Of a DNA stretch of 64,000 bases, positions 8,665 through 17,968 are shown one piece after another; the first letter of the stretch is position 1, and every line of letters begins with the position of its first letter. Both the position numbers and the translations under genes were made by a program. The notes beneath the pieces were generated by a model. The model did not search any database. It worked only from the letters and a program-made list of their open reading frames with translations, and had not been told where the DNA came from. The DNA comes from Myxococcaceae bacterium (GTDB lineage: Bacteria > Myxococcota > Myxococcia > Myxococcales > Myxococcaceae), in assembly GCA_019694595.1 (NCBI GenBank), contig JAIBBQ010000001.1:62001-126000 (forward strand). Direction: 5' to 3'.

Positions 8665-9141
8665 ATGGCGAAGATCCCCGGACGCTGGGAGCACCTCCTC
8701 GACACCAAGCCGGTGCCCATCGAGCGCTACGTGCTCGACGAGCTCGGCAAGCTGTTCGCCAAGGACCTCTCGCAGTGGCCGCCCCAGGTGCAGGACTGGG
8801 AAGGCGCCGCGGGCCTCGCGCTGCAGCAGGTGGTGCAGGAACGCCCGGTGTGGCCCGGGCTGCCGGCCTTTCGCGAGGCCTTCCGGCTCGCCCGCTGGGA
8901 CCTGGACCACGAGCACGAGGCCTACGACGACTACGTGCGCCACGAGCGGTGGCTTGAACACGGGCTCGCGCGCACCGACAAGGCGCTGCTGCTGTTCCTC
9001 AGCCGGCTCATCACCGAGCAGCTGCTCGCGGTGAGCGAGGCCACCGAAGGTCGCATCAACCGGGCGGCCCGGCTTGAAGTTCTGGACCGAACGGAGCAAA
9101 GGCTCACCCAGCTGGTCCATTCCACCTTGGCGAACGCATGA
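8665..9141 (+). CDS. conserved hypothetical protein, helical
   Basis: A 158-residue, acidic, probably all-helical cytosolic protein (FREAFRLARWDLDHEHEAYDDYVRHERWLEHGLARTD). It has no signal peptide, membrane segment or recognisable catalytic motif. Its stop overlaps the ATG of the methionine aminopeptidase gene (ATGA), so the two are co-translated; the lipase ends 19 bp upstream. I do not recognise its function. Confidence 0.7.
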   Translation: MAKIPGRWEHLLDTKPVPIERYVLDELGKLFAKDLSQWPPQVQDWEGAAGLALQQVVQERPVWPGLPAFREAFRLARWDLDHEHEAYDDYVRHERWLEHGLARTDKALLLFLSRLITEQLLAVSEATEGRINRAARLEVLDRTEQRLTQLVHSTLANA

Positions 9142-10148
9142 ACGTGATCACCCCGGCTCCCAAAGCGCTGCTGCGCCCTCCCCCCGTGCTGCCCCGGCCC
9201 AACGAGCCGTGCTGGTGCGGGTCGAGCGAGAAGTACAAGAAGTGCCACAAGGAAGCCGACGGCGTCTTCCTGCGCGAGGAACGGGTGCGCCTGGAGAAGA
9301 ACCGGGTGATGCCGGGCGTGGTGAGCCCGATGCGCGAGGTGCCGCTGTCGATCCGCCGCCCGGACTACGCGGCCACCGGCACGCCGGCCCGCGGCGACGG
9401 CTCGAACGTGCGCACCGCCGAGGAGCTGGTGCGCATGCGCCGCGCCTGCGCCGCCGCCGCGCGCGTGATGCGCATCACCGGCGAAGCGGTGAAGCCCGGC
9501 ATCACCACCGACGCGCTCGACGCCATCGCCCACGACGCCACCTGCGCCCTGGGCGGCTACCCGAGCCCGCTCAACTACCGCGGCTTCCCCAAGAGCATCT
9601 GCACCTCGGTCAACGAGGTCATCTGCCACGGCATCCCCGACAGCCGGCCGCTGCAGAACGGCGACATCGTGAACCTCGACATCACCGTCTACCTCGACGG
9701 CATGCACGGCGACTGCAACGCCACCTTCCTGGTGGGCGAGGTCGACGAGGAATCGAAGCAGCTGGTGCGGGTCACCCGCGAGTGCCTCGAGCTGGGCATC
9801 GCCGCGGTGAAGCCGGGCCGCCCCTTGAACGACATCGGCCGCGCCATCGAGCAGCACGCCGACAAGTACGGGTACGGCGTGGTGCGCAGCTACTGCGGCC
9901 ACGGCATCGGCTCGGTGTTCCACACCCCGCTGCAGGTGCCCCACTATTACGACGCGCGCGCCAACGAGAAGATGGTCGAAGGCATGACCTTCACCATCGA
10001 GCCGATGATCAACGCCGGCTCCCACGAAGACGCGCTGTGGCCCGACGACTGGACCGCGGTGACCAAGGACCTGCGGCGCTCGGCGCAGTTCGAGCACACC
10101 ATCCTCGTCACCAAGGACGGGGCCGAGGTGCTCACCGTCGAGCGCTGA
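9138..10148 (+). CDS. map: type I methionine aminopeptidase with N-terminal SEC-C zinc motif
   Basis: A 336-residue enzyme that removes initiator Met from nascent proteins. Residues 22-37 form a SEC-C metal-binding motif (CWC, then CH: Cys25, Cys27, Cys36, His37). The catalytic domain has all five metal ligands with the exact type I spacing: Asp181, Asp192, His255, Glu288, Glu319; HGI at 164 supplies the substrate-side His. The SEC-C extension probably docks the enzyme near the ribosome, by analogy with other SEC-C-tagged MetAPs. Translationally coupled to the upstream small protein. Confidence 0.95.
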   Translation: MNVITPAPKALLRPPPVLPRPNEPCWCGSSEKYKKCHKEADGVFLREERVRLEKNRVMPGVVSPMREVPLSIRRPDYAATGTPARGDGSNVRTAEELVRMRRACAAAARVMRITGEAVKPGITTDALDAIAHDATCALGGYPSPLNYRGFPKSICTSVNEVICHGIPDSRPLQNGDIVNLDITVYLDGMHGDCNATFLVGEVDEESKQLVRVTRECLELGIAAVKPGRPLNDIGRAIEQHADKYGYGVVRSYCGHGIGSVFHTPLQVPHYYDARANEKMVEGMTFTIEPMINAGSHEDALWPDDWTAVTKDLRRSAQFEHTILVTKDGAEVLTVER

Positions 10149-10162
10149 CGCCGGTCGTCAGC
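10144..10162. terminator. hairpin shared by convergent map and histidine-kinase genes
   Basis: GCTGACG (10144-10150) and CGTCAGC (10156-10162) form a 7-bp stem with a CCGGT loop. Each arm contains the TGA of one gene, so a single hairpin sits at both 3' ends. Same design as at 33182-33199. Confidence 0.45.
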
Positions 10163-12899
10163 TGCTGCGAGCCGCGGGGGCGCCCAGCACGCGCCGCACC
10201 TTCTGCAGCAGCGCGTCCGGGAGAATCGGCTTCCCGAGGAACTCGATCGACCCTTCGAGCACGCCGTGCCGGAGCATCGCGTTCTCGGTGTACCCCGACA
10301 TGTAGAGCACCTTGAGCGCCGGGCGCATCTGGACCAGGCGTTCGGCGAGCTGGCGGCCGCTCATGCGCGGCATCACCACGTCGGTGATGAGCAGGTGAAC
10401 CGTGGCCTTGAAGGCCTCGCAGACCAGAAAGGCTTCACCACCGTTCTGGGCCTCGAGCACCTGGTACCCGTTCTTGCGCAAGATGGTGCTCATCACCTGG
10501 CGCACCGGAGCCTCGTCCTCGACGAGGAGAATCGTCTCCGACCCGCGCAGCGGGTCGCCCTGCTCGGAGTGCGCCAGGGCTGGCGCTTCCGGTCGATCGG
10601 TCCGCGGGAGGTAGATCGTGAAGGTCGTGCCTTGGCCGAGTTCGCTGGAGAGCCCGATGTGGCCACCGCTCTGCTGCACGATCCCGTAGACCGTGGACAG
10701 CCCGAGCCCCGTCCCCTTTCCCTGTTCCTTGGTGGTGAAGAAGGGCTCGAAGACCCGCTGCTGGGTGGCCTGATCCATGCCTTCCCCGGTGTCGGTGACC
10801 GCGAGGATGACGTACGGCCCCACCGAGCCCCCCGCGTGGGCGGCCGCGTGTTCCTCGTCGAGCACGACGCTCGAGGTCTCGATGGTGATGCTCCCGCCGC
10901 TCGGCATCGCGTCCCGGGAGTTGACCACGAGGTTCATGATCACCTGCTCGAGCTGGCCGGGGTCCACGAAGGCCCGCCCTGCGTCGGCGTCGACCAGCAG
11001 CGTGAGCTCGATGTCCTCTCCCAGCAGGCGGCGGAGCATCTTCTCCAGCGACCGCACGGCCGCGCTCACGTCGACCACTCTCGGCTGGAGGATCTGCTTG
11101 CGGCTGAAGGCCAGCAGCTGCCGGGTCATCGCCGTCGCCCTGAGCCCCGCGGCGTGCACTTCCTGGAGATCGGCGCGGAGCGGATCCGCCGCGGGCAGGT
11201 CCCGCAGCATCAGGCTCGTGTAACTGAGGATGACCGAGAGCACGTTGTTGAAGTCGTGGGCCACGCCACCGGCGAGGTTGCCGATGGCTTCCATCTTCTG
11301 CGCCTGGCGCAGCTGCTCCTCCGTCACCCGCAGCGCTTCCCGGGCCTTGCGCTGCTCGGTGGTGTCCCGCTCCAGGGCCACGAAGTGCGTGAGCTCACCC
11401 GCGTCGTTCCTGACGGGCACGACATCCACGTCGAGCCAGAGCGGGACCCCGGCCTTGGTGTGGCCGTTGAGTTCCTCGCGCACCGGCTCGGCCCGCTCCA
11501 GCCCCGACCGCATGCGCGCCAGGGCTTCCGGGTCGGCGTCGGCCGCGTGCAGCATGAGCGGCGACTTCCCGAGCGCCTCTTCCCGGGAGTACCCGGTGAT
11601 TCGCTCGAAGGCCTCGTTCACGAAGACGATCTCCGGGCCCGGCTCCGAGAGCGGCGAGGCCTTGGTGATGAGCACGATGTCGTTCATGCGCGCCACCGAC
11701 AGCTCGAGCAGCCGGAGTCGCTCGACGTAGCGCGCACGCTCGGCTTCCAGCCGTTTCGCCTCGGTCACGTCGACCATCACCTGGAGGATCGCTTCCCGGC
11801 CGTTGACGTGGAGGCGATGACTGGTCACCTGGACCTGGAGCCTGGTGCCCCCCTTGGTGCGGTGCTCCCACTCGGAGACGGTGTGCGGCAAGGCGCCCGG
11901 AGTCAGCTCCGCCAGGCTGTGGTTCAGGCGCTCGCGTTCCTCTTCGACCACGAGGTCGTTCAGCGTCAGCGAGAGCAGCTCGTCGCGTGAGTGGCCGTAG
12001 GCGCGCGCGCTGGCGTCGTTGGCATCGAGCACGCGCAAGGTCTGGGCGTCGACGAGCAGCTTGGGCAGCGGGCTCGCCAGAAAGAGCAGCCGGTCCCGCT
12101 CGGCCGTCGCGCGCTCGACCGTGACGTCGTGCGCGTACGCATAGACGAGGCCGTTCGACGCGGGGATGCAGGCCCACTGCAGCCAGCGGTAGGAGCCGTC
12201 CTTGCAACGGTAGCGGTTCTCGAAGTGGGCCATGCTCTGGCCCTGGGCGATCCTCGCTCCGGCACTCAGCGTGAGCGAGACGTCGTCGGGGTGCACCAGG
12301 TCGACCCAGGAACGCCCGCGGAGCTCTTCGAGCGACCAACCGAGCGTCCGCTCCCAGGCGGGGTTCAGCTCGCGGAAGTGTCCGTCCATGCCCGAGATGC
12401 AGAGCAGATCGAGCGAGAGCCGGAAGAAGCCTTCGCGTTCTTCCTGGAGCGACTTCCGCTCGGTCACGTCTCGAAAGTTGGCGACGATGGCGCCGATCGC
12501 GGGGTCGTGGAGGTGGTTGCTCGCCGTCAGATCGATCCAGCACCGGGAGCCGTCGCGCCGACGAATGCGAAACTCGAGCGAGACCGTCGCCCCTGGCCCG
12601 TCCAGGAGCTTGCCGACCGCGCCGGCCAGCTCAGGACGCTGGTCCTCGTCGACGTAGTCCCCCCACGACATGCTCAGCGAGTCGTCGAGCCGGTACCCGA
12701 GCAGACGCTCCACCGCAGGGGTCTGGTAGAAGATCCGGAAATCGGGGCCGAGCAGCGCGATGCCGTCCTGACTCTTTTCCACCATCGCCCGGAAACGCGC
12801 CTCGCTGCGCCGAAGTCCTTCCTCGGCCGCGACCGCGTCGGCGAGCTGCCGCCGCAGCTGCGTGTTTTCTTGGCGGAGCTCGTCTTCGACCGAGCTCAT
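10158..12899 (-). CDS. hybrid sensor histidine kinase with four PAS domains and a receiver
   Basis: A 913-residue cytosolic kinase without membrane segments. A short coiled coil (~4-35) precedes four PAS/PAC domains (~30-148, 152-262, 268-382, 396-514). HisKA follows with His548 in LAGGVAHDFNN, then HATPase_c (N-box NLVVNSRDA, G-boxes DTGEGMD and GKGTGLGLS) and a C-terminal receiver with the phospho-Asp in LLITDVVMPRMSG. The ATG of MSSVEDELRQ is chosen; longer upstream reading lacks domain sense. It senses an unknown cytosolic signal; no cognate output gene is adjacent. Codon use seems a little less biased than in its neighbours. Confidence 0.92.
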   Translation of the reverse strand: MSSVEDELRQENTQLRRQLADAVAAEEGLRRSEARFRAMVEKSQDGIALLGPDFRIFYQTPAVERLLGYRLDDSLSMSWGDYVDEDQRPELAGAVGKLLDGPGATVSLEFRIRRRDGSRCWIDLTASNHLHDPAIGAIVANFRDVTERKSLQEEREGFFRLSLDLLCISGMDGHFRELNPAWERTLGWSLEELRGRSWVDLVHPDDVSLTLSAGARIAQGQSMAHFENRYRCKDGSYRWLQWACIPASNGLVYAYAHDVTVERATAERDRLLFLASPLPKLLVDAQTLRVLDANDASARAYGHSRDELLSLTLNDLVVEEERERLNHSLAELTPGALPHTVSEWEHRTKGGTRLQVQVTSHRLHVNGREAILQVMVDVTEAKRLEAERARYVERLRLLELSVARMNDIVLITKASPLSEPGPEIVFVNEAFERITGYSREEALGKSPLMLHAADADPEALARMRSGLERAEPVREELNGHTKAGVPLWLDVDVVPVRNDAGELTHFVALERDTTEQRKAREALRVTEEQLRQAQKMEAIGNLAGGVAHDFNNVLSVILSYTSLMLRDLPAADPLRADLQEVHAAGLRATAMTRQLLAFSRKQILQPRVVDVSAAVRSLEKMLRRLLGEDIELTLLVDADAGRAFVDPGQLEQVIMNLVVNSRDAMPSGGSITIETSSVVLDEEHAAAHAGGSVGPYVILAVTDTGEGMDQATQQRVFEPFFTTKEQGKGTGLGLSTVYGIVQQSGGHIGLSSELGQGTTFTIYLPRTDRPEAPALAHSEQGDPLRGSETILLVEDEAPVRQVMSTILRKNGYQVLEAQNGGEAFLVCEAFKATVHLLITDVVMPRMSGRQLAERLVQMRPALKVLYMSGYTENAMLRHGVLEGSIEFLGKPILPDALLQKVRRVLGAPAARSS

Positions 12900-13055
12900 G
12901 GGCCGCGATGCACGGGGAATCCCGTACCGACCCGCCAAGCGGACGAGGCTTTCGACATCAGTGACACCCCCCAGGCGAACTACAGGAACCCGGCCAAGCA
13001 CACCGAGCCATGGGAGTATTTCACGACACCAACCACCAGGGAAACACCGACGGAC

Positions 13056-15434
13056 TCAGCCGCCTTCGCTGCGCACCACGAAGCGCACCTCGGCGAGCGG
13101 GATGTGCTCGCCGACCCGCTGCACCACCACCCGGTGGCTGCCCTTGGTGGCCTTGAGCCGCCCGGTGAACGGCGCCCCCAGCGTCAGCTCGCGCGCGCCG
13201 TCGACCAGCACCTCGAGCGGCCCCTGGTCGGCACCGGCGCGTACCTTCAAGGGGATGCTCTGGTCGGCGAGCGGCAGGTCGCTCAGCAGCAGGAACTCGT
13301 CGCCTTCCGCGGGGAAGACGATGCGCGTGCCGGCGGCGCCGTCGTGGGGGTGGCAGGCCGCGGCGAGCCACGGCTCGTCGGACAGCCCCTGCGCCCGCGC
13401 CCAGTCGTAGAAGTCGGGCCCCAGGTCGACCACCCGGCCCTGGGCCCGCTCCAGCGCCTCGCAGCGCGCCTCGAGCGCCGCCGGGAGCCCCGGCCCCACG
13501 CCGTCGTGCATCGCGCAGCGCGCGGTGGGCAGCGTGCCGGGCAGGAAGTACTCGTCCATCGCCGACGGGCAGTGCGGCCCCGCGAGCTCGCCCGACAGCG
13601 GACACACCTTGGCGGTCGAAAGCCCTTCGGTGCTCACGAGCGGCGCCGGGGTCAGAGCGTCCATCGCGCGGGTCATCACCCGCTTGAAGATGGGGCCCGC
13701 CCCGGTGATGCCCGAGACCTGCACCATCGGCGTGCCGTCGAAGTTGCCCGCCCACACCGCCACCGTGCGCTCGCGGGTGAAGCCGACGGTCCAGTTGTCC
13801 GAATAGCCCTTCGAGGTGCCGGTCTTCGCCGCCACCGGGAACGGGAAGCGCAGCGCGTTCTCCAGGCCGAAGGCCCGCGCCCGCGCCGAGTTGTCGGACA
13901 GGATGTGCGTCACCAGCGCCGCGGCCTTGGCGTCGACGAAGCGGCGCCACACGAGATCGGCCACCAGCGGAATCTCGCTGCCGTCGGCGCGGTAGGCGTG
14001 GCGCACGAAGCGCACCGGTTCCAGCACCCCGCCCCGCGAGAGCCCCGCGTACGCGCGGCCCAGCTCGAGGAGCGAGACCTCGCCGTTGCCCAGCGCGATG
14101 CCCAGGCCGTAGTGCTCCGCGCCCTCGGTGAGCGACTCGAAGCCGGCGCGGTGGAGCGCGGCGAGCGAGCGCTGCAGCCCGAGCGCGCTGGTCACCTTCA
14201 CCGCGGGCACGTTGTAGCTGTTGCCCAGCGCTTCCCGGGCGCGCACCGGGCCGTGCGTCTTCCGGTCGTAGTTCTTGGGCGTGTAGGTGCCCTTGGCGGC
14301 GCCGAAGTGCGTCTCCACGTCGGCGATGACGCTCGCCGGCGTCACCAGGTGCTGGGCCATCGCCTCGGCGTAGATGAAGGGCTTGAGCGCCGAGCCGGGC
14401 TGCCGGTGCATGGTGACGCCGTCGTTCTGGCCTTCGATGCCGGCGGCGAAGAAGTCGGCGGAGCCCTGGTACGCGAGCACCTCGCCGCTCTCGTTGTCGA
14501 GCACCAGCGCGGCGGCGCTGCCCACGCGGCGCTCTTCGAGGCGCGACAGCTCCTCCTGGATCTTCTCTTCCACCTCGAGCTGCAGCCGCGGGTCGAGCGT
14601 GGTCTCCACCACCACCGCCTCGCCGAGGCCCCAGGCCTTGAGGCTCCTGGCGACGTGCTCCACGAAGTGAGGCGCGCGGAAGGTCTGGGTGAAGGCGGTG
14701 ACGTCGAGCGGCGCCGCGAGCGCCGCGTCCACCTCGGCGGCGCTGGCCAGACCCAGCGCCTTCATGCGCAGGAGCACCCAGCGCTGCCGCGCCTCCAGCC
14801 GCTTCGAGCTGCGCAGCGGGTTGAAGGCGCTGGGCGCCTTGGGCACCGCGGCGAGCGCCGCCGCCTGGGCCAGCGAGAGGTGCTCCGCGGTGCGCGCGAA
14901 GTAGAGCTGCGAGGCCGCTTCCACCCCGAAGGTGTTGTTCCCGAAGGGGATGCGGTTCAGGTACTCGGCGAGCACCTCGCGCTTGGACAGGTGCGCGGTG
15001 AGCCGCAGCGCCCACAGCGCTTCCTGCGCCTTGCCCAGGAAGGTGCGCTCCCGCGGCACCAGGGTGCGCGCGAGCTGCATGGTGATGGTCGAGCCGCCCG
15101 TCACCAGCCGGCCGGCCCTGAGGTCCATCCACGCGGCGCGGGCCAGCGCCAGCGGCGAGACGCCGGGGTGGGAGAAGAAGCGGTGGTCCTCGGCCGCCAG
15201 GAAGGCCGCCACCACGTGCGGCGGCAGCGCCTGCGCGCCGAGCGGCTGGCTGTGCCCGGCGTTGGGCGCCGACACCTCGCGCAGCAGCACGCCTTCGCGG
15301 TCGAGGATGCGCACCGAGCGCAGCGCGCGCGCGTCGAGCACCTCGGGCGGCAGCGGCAGGGCGACGAAGACCAGGGCCGCCGCGCTCAGGACCAGCACTG
15401 CGGCCAGGGCCGCTCGGCGGAGGCGTTTGCCCAC
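13056..15434 (-). CDS. pbpC: penicillin-binding protein 1C
   Basis: A 792-residue bifunctional murein synthase. A single N-terminal membrane anchor (residues 8-27) is followed by the GT51 glycosyltransferase domain with catalytic Glu82 (AAEDHRFFSHPG) and QLARTL. The transpeptidase domain has SxxK at Ser348 (GSALKPF), SxN (GNSYNVPAV) and KTGTS. The last ~100 residues match the BiPBP C-terminal beta domain. It polymerises and crosslinks glycan strands at the inner membrane. The usual alpha2-macroglobulin partner gene of pbpC is not next to it here. Start is GTG. Confidence 0.93.
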   Translation of the reverse strand: MGKRLRRAALAAVLVLSAAALVFVALPLPPEVLDARALRSVRILDREGVLLREVSAPNAGHSQPLGAQALPPHVVAAFLAAEDHRFFSHPGVSPLALARAAWMDLRAGRLVTGGSTITMQLARTLVPRERTFLGKAQEALWALRLTAHLSKREVLAEYLNRIPFGNNTFGVEAASQLYFARTAEHLSLAQAAALAAVPKAPSAFNPLRSSKRLEARQRWVLLRMKALGLASAAEVDAALAAPLDVTAFTQTFRAPHFVEHVARSLKAWGLGEAVVVETTLDPRLQLEVEEKIQEELSRLEERRVGSAAALVLDNESGEVLAYQGSADFFAAGIEGQNDGVTMHRQPGSALKPFIYAEAMAQHLVTPASVIADVETHFGAAKGTYTPKNYDRKTHGPVRAREALGNSYNVPAVKVTSALGLQRSLAALHRAGFESLTEGAEHYGLGIALGNGEVSLLELGRAYAGLSRGGVLEPVRFVRHAYRADGSEIPLVADLVWRRFVDAKAAALVTHILSDNSARARAFGLENALRFPFPVAAKTGTSKGYSDNWTVGFTRERTVAVWAGNFDGTPMVQVSGITGAGPIFKRVMTRAMDALTPAPLVSTEGLSTAKVCPLSGELAGPHCPSAMDEYFLPGTLPTARCAMHDGVGPGLPAALEARCEALERAQGRVVDLGPDFYDWARAQGLSDEPWLAAACHPHDGAAGTRIVFPAEGDEFLLLSDLPLADQSIPLKVRAGADQGPLEVLVDGARELTLGAPFTGRLKATKGSHRVVVQRVGEHIPLAEVRFVVRSEGG

Positions 15435-15483
15435 GCCCGCGCTCTAGCAGATCCGCAGGAGTGACTTCAGCGCCCCCGGGCCC

Positions 15484-16911
15484 TCAGCGGCGCTCGCGGG
15501 CGCTCACCGTGAAGCGCTGCTCCACGTGCTGCTGCTCCCCGTCGTACCGGGGGTAGCGCCACAGCGCGAACTGCCGGCGCACGCATTCCGCCAGCGGGGT
15601 CTCTTCCTGCTCCTTGCGGCCCAGGTGCACCTCGCCCACCTTGCCGTCGTTGAGCACCGCCCAGCGAATCTCGTACGTCTCCGAGGCCGGGGGGGTGAGC
15701 CGCTGCGCTTCCAGCCCCAGGCATTCCTGCAGCAGGCAGTTGAAGTGCTCGTTCACTTCCTTCACCAGGTTGCCCGACAGCCCGCGCTTGGCCCGCGCCT
15801 TCGAGTAGTCCTTGAAGTGGTAGTCGCCGGTCAGCTTCTTCTCGAGCTTGCGGCACGCGCCGGCGCCCGCCTTGGCGTCGTACGCGGCGCAGATGCGCTC
15901 GGCGTCGGCGGACCGGGTGAAGGTGCGCTCGGCCTCCGGCAGGGTCGCCGACGCCAGCGCCCCTTCGCGCAGCACCGCTGACGCGGCGGTCTCCAGGTCT
16001 CCCGAGGCGAAGGCGAGGCGCGACAGCGACATCAGCGCCTGCCGGCGCACGCCCGCGCAGCGCGCTTCCTTGCACTCCCCTTCCGCCTTGATGAAGAAGG
16101 TCTGCGGGTCGGGGTGCTTCTTGGCCACCGCCGCCCGGCCGCGCAGGAGCCACACGCGCGCCTTCATCAGCTCGTCGCCGTACTTGCGGTAGACGCCCAG
16201 CGCCTCGTCGACGCACGCCGAATCGCCGGCCTCCGCCGAAGCCCCGGCCGTCGCCAGGCAGGTGTCGGCCTTGCGCAGCTCCTTCACCTTGGCCTCGATG
16301 CCCGCCTTGTCCGCGCCCTTGGCCTGCGCCGAGGCGGCGAGGGAGCCGATGGCGCGCGCGCGGCAGCCTTCGACCTTGTCCGGCCCGCAGGCCTTGAGCC
16401 AGGCGAGCGACTTGGCGACCCCGCCCTGCCCCTGGCCCAGCGCGCAGCCCGCCTCGAGCTCCTTCTGCAGCTGGAACTCCGCCGGCCACTCCGGCAGCGC
16501 CTGCACCGCCTCCAGCGCGGCACACTGCTCGTACTGCCGCTTGGCCACCGCCTTCTTGATGGCCGCCAGCTGGGGGCCGACTTCCCGGCGCAGCAGCTCG
16601 TTGTCGGTGGGCAGCGGCGGACTCACCGGGGGAGGCGTGGCCACCACCGGGGCGAAGGTCCCCGCGTCGCTCGCCACCTCGACCGGCTTCTTCGCCTTGG
16701 GGTTCTCGAAGGACGCCTGGAGCTCCTGGTCGGCCTTGGGCAGGGTGTTGGCGACCTGCTCCTGGTGCGCCTCCACCTGCGCCGCGCTGGGCTTCTCGGG
16801 CGGCATCTCCAGCTCGTCCCCCGGGGGCAAGGCCTGCTTGCCGGCGCACGACGCCAGGAGCACCGCCAGGACCGGGAAAGCGCCACGCACCGGACCCGGC
16901 AGTGTAGCCAC
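15484..16911 (-). CDS. large lipoprotein of unknown function
   Basis: About 475 residues. The N-terminus has a hydrophobic stretch ending in the lipobox LLASC (VLAVLLASCAGKQ), so it is a lipoprotein. A Pro/Ala/Glu-rich linker follows, then a helical, Cys-containing region with tetratricopeptide-like spacing (ALEAVQALPEWP, CVDEALGVYRKYG, ARVWLLRGRAAVA). The C-terminus (YEIRWAVLNDGKVGEVHLGRKEQEETPLAECVRRQFALWRYP) resembles the TonB/TolA-type AgmX/PglI tail common in myxobacteria. The start is uncertain: GTG at 16911 has an AGGA upstream, and GTG at 16890 is the alternative. Divergent from carD with ~45 bp between. Confidence 0.75.
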   Translation of the reverse strand: MATLPGPVRGAFPVLAVLLASCAGKQALPPGDELEMPPEKPSAAQVEAHQEQVANTLPKADQELQASFENPKAKKPVEVASDAGTFAPVVATPPPVSPPLPTDNELLRREVGPQLAAIKKAVAKRQYEQCAALEAVQALPEWPAEFQLQKELEAGCALGQGQGGVAKSLAWLKACGPDKVEGCRARAIGSLAASAQAKGADKAGIEAKVKELRKADTCLATAGASAEAGDSACVDEALGVYRKYGDELMKARVWLLRGRAAVAKKHPDPQTFFIKAEGECKEARCAGVRRQALMSLSRLAFASGDLETAASAVLREGALASATLPEAERTFTRSADAERICAAYDAKAGAGACRKLEKKLTGDYHFKDYSKARAKRGLSGNLVKEVNEHFNCLLQECLGLEAQRLTPPASETYEIRWAVLNDGKVGEVHLGRKEQEETPLAECVRRQFALWRYPRYDGEQQHVEQRFTVSARERR

Positions 16912-16956
16912 GTTCCTGCTGGCGCGGGGCAGTCGTTGTGCTACGCGAACGCTTGC

Positions 16957-17952
16957 ATGTCTGAGCCGCTCAAGCTCGCGGTGGGTGACCGCGTCGTCTA
17001 CCCGAACCAAGGCCTGTGCACGGTGACGGGCATCGACGTCAAGGAGGTCGCGGGTCAGCGGCTGTCCTTCGTCACGCTCCAGCGTGAAGAAGACGGGTCG
17101 AAGATCATGACCCCCGAGGCGAAGGTGAACTCGGTGGGCGTGCGCAAGCTCGCCGACGCCGCCACGGTGACCACGGTGTTCGCCTTCCTCAAGAGCGACT
17201 CCGACAAGGCCTCCCTCGACTGGAAGGCGCGCGCCCGCACCAACGTGGAGCGCATGGCCATCGGCGGCCTGATGGGGCTGGCCGAGGTGGTCAAGGGGCT
17301 GCAGGTGCTCTCCGAGTTGCGGCCGCTGCCCACCAAGGAGCGCGAGCTCTACAACTCTGCCCGGCACCTGCTGGTGGTGGAGATCGCCGCGGCCCTCAAG
17401 ATCCCCGAGTGCGACGCGGAAGACGCGGTCGACGTCATCCTCTTCCCGCCGGGCAAGGAACGCCCCAAGCGCACCGCGGCCGAGTTCGCCACCGGTGGCG
17501 AGGACGATCTGGGCATGGAAGGCGACCTCCTCGGCCTCGACGGCGAGGAACCGGTCGACGAGGAGTCCTCCGAGGGCGACGGCGAAGCCAAGAGCGAAGA
17601 CGACGAGGAAGGCGGCGACGACGAGGCCCCCGCCAAGAAGCCCGCAAAGGGCAAGGCGCCCGCCAAGGCGAAGGCCAAGGTCATCGTCGAGGACGACGAC
17701 GACGACGACGACGCGGGCGACGACGACGACGAGCCCAAGCGCAGCGTGGTGAGCGACGTCGAGGTCACCACCCCCACCGGCTCTCCGCTGGTCGAGCTCA
17801 CCGCGCCCAAGAAGCGCGGCCGCCCGCCCAAGCCCAAGCCCGATGGCCCGCCGCCGGAGCCCAAGAAGCGCGGCCGCCCCCCGAAGCCCAAGCCCGAAGG
17901 TCCGCCGCCGGAGCCCAAGAAGCGCGGCCGCCCGCCCAAGCTCAAGAAGTAG
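16957..17952 (+). CDS. carD: CarD transcriptional regulator with AT-hook tail
   Basis: A 331-residue global regulator. Residues 1-~165 form the CdnL/CarD-type RNA-polymerase-interacting domain (VGDRVVYPNQGLCTVTGI, then IPECDAEDAVDVILFPPG). A very acidic linker with long Asp/Glu runs follows. The C-terminus has three HMGA-like AT-hooks, KKRGRPPKPKP-type units spaced exactly 18 residues apart. In Myxococcus xanthus CarD acts with CarG in light-induced carotenogenesis, development and ECF-sigma promoters. That protein is described with four RGRP hooks, so one hook seems to be missing here. The downstream gene is carG, matching the known pair. Confidence 0.97.
   Translation: MSEPLKLAVGDRVVYPNQGLCTVTGIDVKEVAGQRLSFVTLQREEDGSKIMTPEAKVNSVGVRKLADAATVTTVFAFLKSDSDKASLDWKARARTNVERMAIGGLMGLAEVVKGLQVLSELRPLPTKERELYNSARHLLVVEIAAALKIPECDAEDAVDVILFPPGKERPKRTAAEFATGGEDDLGMEGDLLGLDGEEPVDEESSEGDGEAKSEDDEEGGDDEAPAKKPAKGKAPAKAKAKVIVEDDDDDDDAGDDDDEPKRSVVSDVEVTTPTGSPLVELTAPKKRGRPPKPKPDGPPPEPKKRGRPPKPKPEGPPPEPKKRGRPPKLKK
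17809..17949 (+). repeat. 54-bp tandem repeats encoding CarD AT-hooks
   Basis: Two full 54-bp units (17809-17862, 17863-17916) and a partial third (17917-17949), each beginning with the codons for KKRGRPPK. Slippage at such repeats would change hook number between strains. Confidence 0.85.
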
Positions 17953-17968
17953 CCACGGAAAGCCCGCC

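Noticed and set aside
11991-15464. 1157-residue plus-strand ORF opposite the histidine kinase and pbpC
   Set aside because: Shadow frame; the minus strand carries intact PAS, HisKA and PBP motifs.
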